From: Linum tenue
Taxonomy: Eukaryota; Streptophyta; Magnoliopsida; Malpighiales; Linaceae
Assembly (NCBI GenBank): GCA_946122785.1
Contig: CAMGYJ010000004.1
Coordinates: forward strand, 60,458,679 to 60,522,678
Direction: 5' to 3'
DNA length: 64,000 nucleotides
Under the pieces are notes generated by a model. It searched no databases. It was given only the letters and a program-made list of their open reading frames with translations, and had not been told where the DNA came from. Every line of letters begins with the position of its first letter. Positions within the stretch are counted from its first letter, which is position 1. The position numbers and the translations under genes are program-made. Shown piece by piece: positions 56,453 through 64,000 of this stretch.

Positions 56453-57481
56453 ATGCACCAAACCGCCGGCCCTTCCAATTCCAACGACCAGCTGATCTCC
56501 AACCTCAGCTTCCTCCTCACGCTTTTGCTGGCGCTGCAGAGCAGCATGACGAAGCAGCCATCCGATACGCCGTCGTCTTCGTCGTGGGCCGGCCTCGAAC
56601 CGCCCGCCAACTCCGACCGCGGACTTCTCGAAGTGGTTGCGGCCCAGACCCAGGAGGAGTTGCAGGCCGACATCGAGGCCCGAATCAGCGAGCTCTTACC
56701 CGACGAGCCCCCAAGCCCGCGGCCCGGCCCACTACCACCGCTCCAGGTGGTCCCGCTCGCGTCCATCCCGCCCCCGACGCCACGTCAGCACCAGCTTTTT
56801 AGGGTTGGAGGCCAGCAGATGTTCGCTCCGGTTATCATGGGGATTCCCCTGCCTCCCCTGCCTCTGCCCCAGCCTCTGCCCCTGCCGTTGCCGCCGCCGC
56901 CGCCGCCGCCGACGACGGCGCGGCAGGGTAAGAGGACGTTGTCCGACATCCTCGGCGGCGGCCAGGAGGAGGACGAGGAGGACGCGTGGCGGCGGGACCG
57001 GCTCACCAGGAATCTCTCCGGGAGAGTGCAGGGCGTCAATTGCGGCGGCGGCGATGGTGGTGGGGATGGGATTGTTAGGCTGTTTGGTTCGACGATTAGC
57101 GGCGGCGGTAGTGTGAATGAGATTAGGCTGTTTGGGAGGCGGATTGTGATCGGTGAAGCACCTCCGGCGTCGGCGGTTGCCGGTATTCCTCCGAGTGGTG
57201 AGCATCCTCCGGCTCCAATTATTGTTAGTGGTGATGACAAGATGGACGAAGCGGCGGCGGCGGCTCCGACTGTTATCAATGATGATGACAAGGAAGACGC
57301 GGCGGCGGCGGCGGCGGCTCCAATCATTGTTATTGATGACAAGGACTCGGTGGCCGGTTACGGCGGCCCTGCTAGCGTCGACGGCCCAAGTAATGATGGC
57401 GACGAGGAAAACCCGCCGCCGGCGGCCCCTGCTGCTGTGGTGGATCCGGAGCCGACACGGCCGCCGAATAATTCGGATTAG
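56453..57481 (+). CDS. Pro/Ala/Gly-rich protein with two RLFG motifs (342 aa), intronless
   Basis: I do not recognise the family. The frame runs from an ATG at 56,453 (MHQTAGPSNSND) to TAG at 57,481. An upstream in-frame ATG at 56,366 would add 29 residues. In order: a leucine-rich segment (ISNLSFLLTLLLALQSSM, residues about 14-31), an acidic helix (TQEELQADIEARISELLPDE), a polyproline tract, KRTLSDILGGG with an acidic patch, then VRLFGSTI and NEIRLFGRRIVIG, and a low-complexity acidic/alanine C-terminus. (R/K)LFG(V) is a known transcriptional repression motif in plant B3, RAV and class-B HSF proteins, so a nuclear co-repressor-like role is possible but unproven. The GC-rich bias also produces long overlapping frames. 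Confidence 0.55.
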   Translation: MHQTAGPSNSNDQLISNLSFLLTLLLALQSSMTKQPSDTPSSSSWAGLEPPANSDRGLLEVVAAQTQEELQADIEARISELLPDEPPSPRPGPLPPLQVVPLASIPPPTPRQHQLFRVGGQQMFAPVIMGIPLPPLPLPQPLPLPLPPPPPPPTTARQGKRTLSDILGGGQEEDEEDAWRRDRLTRNLSGRVQGVNCGGGDGGGDGIVRLFGSTISGGGSVNEIRLFGRRIVIGEAPPASAVAGIPPSGEHPPAPIIVSGDDKMDEAAAAAPTVINDDDKEDAAAAAAAPIIVIDDKDSVAGYGGPASVDGPSNDGDEENPPPAAPAAVVDPEPTRPPNNSD

Positions 57482-58950
57482 TAGATTTTGAAGCTCTAGG
57501 GTTTGATTATTATCGCCATGTTATGATGAATTGATGTTGTGATGAGGAATTAATAATGAAGCAACTTAATTCAATTGAATTGAATTGCGTCTCTTTCATG
57601 TCTCTTATCGCTACGTGTTTGAAGTTGAATTGGATCTTTTCGTTGGCTAATTGGATGCAAATTTCAGACCTTTCTTCAAAACTTAGCCAAATTTCAAAGA
57701 GAACTTTAGTAATGATAAATCAGAATTCGAACTAGTTAGAACTTCCTGCGAAATTTTCACTTGCCAAACAGATTTGATTGGGAGGTTGTGGCGTTGGAAT
57801 CTTAAGACATAGATTTTGGTTTTAATGCTCATGTGGTATAAAAGAGAGAAAATAATGAGCAGTTTTTAGTTATTTATTGATGAAGTATCATGCCAGAACT
57901 GTGAGAATAAAACGTTGAAACATATTTTTAGACCGAAAAATTATTGTTAGTGCGTAATATTAAAAGAGCGCGCTACGTGCATGCATGTCTTACACATATA
58001 TGTGGTCTTTTAGTAGTTACGTTTATTCATAACCGAATTGAATAATGAATAATTATAAGTACAATCATTATTTTTAATGGAATATTTTATGGTTCGGCAA
58101 TTGATAGTAACGACGGAGCCACGTGAAATCGGCATATCATGTCATTCTACACGCTTTGAGAAAAGAAAAAAAGAATAGCACATACACCTTTTACAAGTTT
58201 AACCTAGGAGTAGAACCTTGACATTTCATCCTGTGTCAACTACACAGTTCACCAAACTAGGTATACGTAGAGGTTGTTTTTTTACAATGCATTTTTTTTT
58301 TACGTTCATTGTCGCTTGAGATGCCTAAAGTCTTTATTGTCCAACTCTTCTCGTTGTAAGAAAACTATGATTTAATTTATTTGTACAAGAAAATGTCCCG
58401 AGTATGTCACCTATACTTTGTCAGTGATTTTATTTAGTATTCCAAATATGAAATGTTAGATTTTTTTTAAAAAAAGTTATAATTAACTTTCATTTCCTAT
58501 GGGAAAAAACCTTTATAATGAAATAAGGATATACATAAATTTCATAAATTAAAATGGCAACTATTAATGTAGCAACTATTATAAGAAAAACAAATAAGTA
58601 AAATGACATCCATGCATATAAAGGAAAAATACATATTTGGGCGAGTGAGTTGTTATTCTATATATGATCAAAAGGTTACCTACCATCTTTACTTCATTTA
58701 TACATTGAAAACATCCGAAAAATGATGTGCAAAACTCACGACTTTCATACACTTGAAAATATTTTATATTCGGAAGTAATTAGAAAAAAAGATGCATAGG
58801 CTACACTATCCTGAGTGCGGATCCTGCGATTAAGGGATAAGTGACTAAGTTCTTAGATTTGGACACATCAATCCAATGGTTAAAAAATGAGAAAGACTTT
58901 TTTAATTAATAACAGGGTTAGTTTGGGTATTATGAAAAATTACGAAAAAT
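57482..58950. other. AT-rich intergenic DNA, no gene recognised
   Basis: No conserved protein, RNA gene or transposon boundary was identified over about 1.5 kb downstream of the RLFG-motif gene. Confidence 0.5.
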
Positions 58951-59500
58951 ACAAAACGGATTTACAAACCGTACAAACTAGAACGACAAAACATACTAAC
59001 AATAACAGATTTACAAACATCACAAACATAATGAACCGTACAAGCAATACAAACTACATCGACAAACAATACAAACCATAAAAAAAAAAAACAATCAGGT
59101 TGACTTTGGAGACTCCATCCTATATAGAGGGCTCCGTCCCAAAGTCAACCCGGTTGTTTTTTAGACATACAAACATTACAAACGTGGTGGAAAAAAATGA
59201 CAAACTAGACCGACAATTCATACAAACTGGAAAAACACCCAGGTTGACGTTGGAGGCTCCATCTCTATATAGAAGAGTTTCATCCAAAAGTCAACCAGGT
59301 TGTTTTTTAGACATAAAAAATATTACAAATATGGTTGACAAAAATGATAAACATGGTGCACAAAAATAACAAAGTTTACAAACATTACAAAAGAAACCGA
59401 CAAACATTACAAAAAACGGAAAAATAGTACAAAATGTCACAAAAAAATGACAAACAAGAATGATAAACATTACAAAATAGATCAACAAACATCACAAATA
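58951..59500 (+). repeat. ACAAAC-rich degenerate repeat region
   Basis: Short phrases such as ACAAACATTACAAA and TACAAACTAGAACGACAAA recur irregularly across about 550 bp. Two foldback units (59,098-59,153 and 59,241-59,299) are embedded. The translated frames are Thr/Asn-rich and considered non-coding. Confidence 0.6.
59098..59299. repeat. Two copies of a small hairpin sequence
   Basis: Copy one has arms GGTTGACTTTGGA and TCCCAAAGTCAACC around CTCCATCCTATATAGAGGGC. Copy two has AGGTTGACGTTGGA and TCCAAAAGTCAACC around a related centre. Each is followed by GGTTGTTTTTTAGACATA, so a unit of about 140 bp has been repeated. Confidence 0.75.
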
Positions 59501-59553
59501 TAGCACTGTCGCCGAAAATCCTTCTTCGTCGGCGCTGGTCGCTGGGATGTCTC

Positions 59554-59846
59554 CTTCGGTTGCTAAAAAAGTCTCCTCCGATCAGCAAAACTCTCTCTCT
59601 CTCTCGGTTGGGGAATTGCAAAGTTCCCAGAAAAGTGCCGAAAAGTTTTGGCCGGCGGCGGGAGTGACGAGACGAAAGCTCCTCGCGGGGAAACGGACAG
59701 GCCTTCGGTTGCCGGAAAAATCTCCTATGATCAGCAAAGCTCTCTCTCTCGGGTGGGGAATTGCAAAGTTCTCAGAAAAGTGCCGGAAAGTTTTGGCCGG
59801 TGGCGGGACGGACGAGACGAAAGCTCCTCGCAGGGAAACGAACAGG
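59554..59846 (+). repeat. Tandem duplication of a 145-149-bp unit
   Basis: Unit one (59,554-59,702) and unit two (59,703-59,846) share CTTCGGTTGC, GGGGAATTGCAAAGTT, CAGAAAAGTGCCG, AAAGTTTTGGCCGG and GACGAAAGCTCCTCGC. CT runs differ in length between the units. GC content is higher than the AT-rich flanks. No protein family was recognised. Confidence 0.85.
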
Positions 59847-59868
59847 ATTATTAAATAAAAAATTATTA

Positions 59869-59976
59869 ATGCAATTACTAAATTATTTAATAATTGAAAA
59901 TTAAAAAAATCATGCAATTACTAAATTATTTAATAATTGAAAATTAAAAAAATCATGCAATTACTAAATTATTCTT
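59869..59976 (+). repeat. 43-bp AT-rich tandem repeat, 2.5 copies
   Basis: Units 59,869-59,911 and 59,912-59,954 are identical by eye, and a partial third copy starts at 59,955. Each begins ATGCAATTACTAAATTATTT. Confidence 0.9.
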
Positions 59977-60199
59977 AATTAAAGTGGATTAATTACCACC
60001 ATAAGATTTTAATGAGTTTGGAGGGAGAGATTCACGTAGTCACATGACTAAGGAGACCCCCCTTAGTCACCTGATCTTAGCCCCATTATCCTCACTAGTA
60101 ATTATAAAAAGTAATGACAAAACTCCGTATATTTGGAAATAATCACAAAACCATCGCACTTTAAAAAAAAAAAAATCGCCTAGGCAGCTCTTCCACATA

Positions 60200-60690
60200 A
60201 TGGAGAAATTAGGCCACTCATCATCAGCATCAACAATTGTCAATTGACTGTATTCAACCAGCAGCAACTGATCGTATTCCAAATGCGCCCGACGATGTAA
60301 GCAACACAAACATCTTCGGCGAGCCCCTCCGGTACCACGAATTTGAAGTTCTCGAATCATTCGATAAAAGGCGCAGTGACGACAATGATAAGAAGAAGAT
60401 GATGATGATGTTGGTGCGTAAGGATGAAGAGGGAGAAGGGGTTTTTGAGCTCCCGCCCCATTATTATTCGAAATATAACAAGAAGCCACAAGTAGTTACT
60501 TCTAATTTAAAGGTGAAGAATCGTATCAGCAACCTGAGTATAAGAGATTGAAAGAATAGAGGTGGAAGAGAAACGATGCGGTTCTTCGTGAAGCACTGAA
60601 CTGATGAAGTCGATCGGAAAGAAGAATGGTGCCGGCGGTAACTATGCTGATCGGAACGAGGTTGACTTGAAGCTGAAGTTAGGGCATTGA
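60200..60690 (+). other. Possible broken small regulatory gene (uncertain)
   Basis: Three frames each hold a suggestive piece: MEKLGHSSSASTIVN from the ATG at 60,200; QLTVFNQQQLIVF from 60,241, which resembles the TIFY/ZIM core only weakly; and VLESFDKRRSDD near 60,347. Another ATG at 60,604 opens a 28-residue frame ending NEVDLKLKLGH, an L-x-L-x-L (EAR-type) sequence. No single spliced model joins them. It may be a decayed gene or chance. I make no functional call. Confidence 0.2.
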
Positions 60691-60699
60691 TCATTTGTT

Positions 60700-61231
60700 A
60701 TTCTTATTTATGCACATTGGTTTTTTGTTCTTTTATTTGGGTTCATTCTTCATGCTCGAAATGTACCCCACACATAGTTGGGCCAGGCAATTTTCTTTTT
60801 GTTGGTCTAGGCCTGGGAATTGCTTTGAATCTTTCCATGTTCACTTAACATACCAACGACCCAACTTCAAACCAATTAATAGTCTTCAATTAGATGATGG
60901 ATGGATGCAATTTACAAACAAACACGGGTTAAATATCAGCTGTTCATCATTACAGTGATAACTGTACACGCAAAATCAAACATCATATGAGAACCCAACA
61001 CACAACAGCACTACGAGTTTCCTTTTTCGTTTTCGTTCTTTTTTTCATGGTGGCTTTTTTCAAAAAAAATTCCCCTAATACTTACATTGACATTCGACGG
61101 AACCAAAGAATCGAGAGACGAAGCACAAACAACCCGGAAAAGAAAAAAAAAAACATAAGAAAAACCCAATCCACCCGTCATTTCCCACAATTTCAAAAAA
61201 CCCGCCACTTGGCTCAAATACGTACAGTTCT
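60700..61231. other. 3' flank of the KIN-7 gene
   Basis: AT-rich sequence with A and T runs (for example 61,142-61,153). It probably includes the 3' untranslated region of the leftward kinesin gene. No separate gene is recognised. Confidence 0.4.
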
Positions 61232-64000
61232 TCAAATGCCGAAACCTTCGATCCGGAGCAAGTCGTTTTCTGGACCAGGAGCAGCAGCAGCAGGAGCCTC
61301 CAATTCCGCATTGGCATGTGCCTTTTTCAATTTGGCCACGAGTACCCACATGTTGGCTAGCTCATTCTCTAGGTATGCTTCTCTTTGTTTAGATTCCTCG
61401 ACCTTCCTTTGGAGCTCTGTCTCCCTCTGCTCCTTCTCGACAAACGCAGCTTCGTATTGGGCTTCTCTATCCCGGAATGCGGCCACCTCTTTCTTGAGAT
61501 CTGCAGTGAGTCCAGTAGCTGCTTGGTGATCAAGACGCTTCCCTTGAGTCTCTCTCCTTCCATTTCGCAATGTGCTACCTCCGGTGCTGTTTCTGCGATG
61601 AGTAGGAGATGAGGTCTTCGCAGCTGCCAGCTCGGCGGAGAGTCTATCGTTTTGATTCATGAGTTTTGCTACTTCCTCGGATAATGCTTTGAGCTCAACA
61701 GCAGCAGCAGAGGCTAGTCCTTTGGCATAGGTGCTCTCTTCTGCCAGTTTATGATTCCGATTGTCTAGCTCGTGTTTTGCGTCAGACAACTGGCCGACCT
61801 TCTGCTTCAGTTCTTCAATCTCGAAAGCCTGATTTAAGAGGGAAAATGGGAGTGCACTACAAATAAGAGCAACTGCATTGACAGACTAAGATATACTGAA
61901 TATCTAGCAAGGTAAGCAAAATGAATGCCTTTCATTTCAATATGGAAATTCAATGCAAGTAAACAAAATGGGGAAATTGCATGGCTAATAAAGCAGAAAG
62001 AAAATAAACCTGTTGTTGCAGTAGTAGCAGTTGCTCATTTCTCTCTTTAGAGTCTGGAGTTTCCTTATCCATATGACTTTGGATATGAATACCTTTCATT
62101 TCAAGAAACTGTTGGGCGTGACTGTCCAACGGGCTATGATTTCTTTGATCTAGTGCATCTGCAAGCTGATGCTTCAATGATTCGATCGTTTCCTGCTGCT
62201 GCTTACATTCCAATATCTGCACAACGAGCAATTTCCAGTTTAGGAGGTGCGACCCACTATTACAGGAAGCTTAGCATACTTTTACACGAGTTACTATTTT
62301 CGAGGAAAAATTATTTTTCATACCTTTTCATTGAGCTGCTCTTGAATTATACGATTATCTGCAGCTTTGACCTGAGGAAAGTGAATTTGGACAAGAAAGA
62401 ATATACACAGTTAGAAACGGGAAACACTATATAGAAATCCTAAGACAAGCTGGATGTTGCGTCGTTGGCTCCGAAACCCAACTGAATTTTATGCCCTTAA
62501 GATGAAGTAGAGGTGAACATGGTAACAAGGGCAATATTCGTGCCCACAGTTAGGCTTATCTGGCTAGTAGAAAGTAGAAACAAAGGACAAGCAAGATTCG
62601 ATCTACCCTACTACCCTTAACAACAAATGACAAGAAAAGTCGAGGACCCTAACAACCTAGCAGAGGACAGCATTTTTTATAGAAATGTAAGAGAATAATA
62701 ACCTCGAGGTCAAATGACTTCTCATTCAATTGTGTTGTGAGCTCAGCAAGCTTCTGCAGAAGGAGAGAGGGGATAAAATCAAATGTATCCACAAAACATA
62801 AGCAGTAGCTAAGCAGCCAATAGACTTACTTGCGTAACATCAAGTTCATCCATTCTGTTGGGCGAGCAGATTAGTGATTCAGAAATTTGCTTTTCCAGTA
62901 AAGAAATATGTTCATTCTTCATCTTGATATCATCGCTAAGCTTCTTGATCTCCAGCTTACCAATTCAAAAGACACATTTGAAATCACATTGCCATCAGGA
63001 AGATCAGAAAAATAACAAAGGCACTGGAGAAAATAAGTACTTGGATGTGTTCCTTCTCGGGATTCTGTGAGGCTTCCTCAGACAATCGCTTCAAAGCACT
63101 TGAATGGAGCGCCACCTCTCCGGACAAAATCTTTTGCTGCTCTCTTAGAAGGTCAATCTGATCACTAGTTTTTATGCTAGTCTAGAAACAAAAGAGTAGA
63201 GACAAAGGAAGAGCAGCGAATTCAGACCTGTAGCTATTTTTACATTGCTGTACTCGGATACCTAAAGTGAAGATATTGAAACCAGGAAAAAAGGACTTGT
63301 CGGTTTACCGAAGGAGTTTCATGCCCAAGGAGAGTGTCATCTGGAGTATCTCTATCTTGTACAACATCAGAATGAAGCTCCGCTGAGTGTGAAAAACTTT
63401 CCATGAGTAATGAGTGTACATGGCGGGATTCTGAGTGGGGATTACTATTTTCTGCTTGAGGTGTTGAAGGTGTGCTATTCACTCCACTTGATCTATCACT
63501 GGCACTTGTTCCCAGACTGTCACGTTTCTGAGATGCATAGATATGGCATGAATGAAGAGTAAATATAGGTTTGCAAAATAAATATCCATTACGAGACAAA
63601 ATTCAGAAAACATTCTATTATGTTTGTTCTAGTGATACAGGTATTTGTCAGTAGTGTGAAGGTGGTTACTAACTGAGAGGTACCACGTCTGAAACTACAT
63701 CCAGTCTTACGACAATAAATATCACCATTTGGCAAGATAGACTAAGTTGTATGGTGCCAAATTCATAAGGGTCGACAATAAACCACAAAATATTGTTTGA
63801 AGGAAAAAAGCAACTTAGTAGAGTAATAGCAAATATACCCGTAGTTTCAACCAATTCAGCAATCCGTTCTTTTTGGTTTTCTTTTCCTCTTTAAGGGTGC
63901 CATCGACAGTTTCAGCATTCCCTTCAAGGGAAACATAGAAGTCAACGTTCTCTTCCTCAAGTATCAAATCCCGCCTTTTGTAGGGTAGATATGCAAGCTG
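61232..64000 (-). CDS. KIN-7 kinesin (KIN-7C/7D, mitochondrial-like), C-terminal part
   Basis: Microtubule motor of the plant KIN-7 family. Only the region after the motor domain is in the window; the motor lies beyond 64,000. Exons on the minus strand are 64000(partial)-63839, 63527-63309, 63181-63041, 62955-62830, 62753-62703, 62371-62324, 62216-62010 and 61828-61232, all with GT-AG borders. Diagnostic blocks in order are AYLPYKRRDLILEEENVDFY, KKNGLLNWLKLR, SSGVNSTPSTPQAEN, DQIDLLREQQKILSGEVALH, SLLEKQISESLICS, KAADNRIIQEQLNEK, ESTYAKGLASAAAVELKALS and REAYLENELANMWVLVAKLK. Long coiled-coil heptads run through most exons, as expected for dimerisation. The stop is at 61,232. Assignment to 7C or 7D is not possible without the rest. 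Confidence 0.93.

Overview
This window is nuclear DNA of a flowering plant, very probably a eudicot. The genes carry many short GT-AG introns, the gaps are AT-rich, and the proteins match plant families from end to end. Nothing in it fixes the genus. There is no bacterial or organellar sequence.

Reading left to right: 0-5.3 kb is an AT-rich gap holding a tRNA-like repeat, a foldback element, a dead hAT element with a transposase remnant, and one hAT-like element inserted into another. 5.9-15.0 kb (+) is a 32-exon UBP12/UBP13 ubiquitin-specific protease with MATH domain, rebuilt here as 1,115 residues. 16.76 kb is a tRNA-Arg(CCU). 17.1-20.3 kb (-) is a 10-exon AMP1-type glutamate carboxypeptidase. 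21.1-27.8 kb is a transposon cluster whose centrepiece is a very young LTR element with dimeric LTRs, inserted inside a hAT-type element. 28.6-30.7 kb (-) is a 3-exon ANT1-type amino acid transporter. 31.5-42.7 kb is gene-poor: a hAT-type element, a dead PIF/Harbinger transposase, a second copy of the ANT1 upstream region, degenerate tandem repeats, an intronless gene of unknown family (39.6-40.3 kb, -) and a MULE with a 9-bp target duplication. 43.3-47.0 kb (-) is a dead LINE split by a MITE. 48.1-50.9 kb (+) is an 8-exon plastid coproporphyrinogen III oxidase. It is followed by a SAM-domain gene (-) and a TMCO1-type ER channel gene (+) that diverge from a shared 584-bp gap. 54.8-57.5 kb holds a 370-bp direct repeat upstream of an intronless proline-rich protein gene with two RLFG motifs. 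58.9-60.7 kb is repeat-rich. 61.2-64.0 kb (-) is the C-terminal half of a KIN-7 kinesin that runs off the window.

The host genes are unrelated housekeeping or regulatory genes (deubiquitination, peptidase, amino acid transport, haem and chlorophyll precursor synthesis, ER calcium, microtubule motor). They do not form a pathway cluster.

The most unusual object is the LTR element at 22,397-26,408. Each end carries two 360-bp LTR copies joined by ATT, inside one CGTAC target duplication. It has no readable gag-pol. It carries a degraded copy of a plant NFD6-like mitochondrial gene and a seven-unit array in which each unit can fold into two small hairpins. Most mobile elements here were delimited by matching terminal repeats and target duplications that can be read directly.
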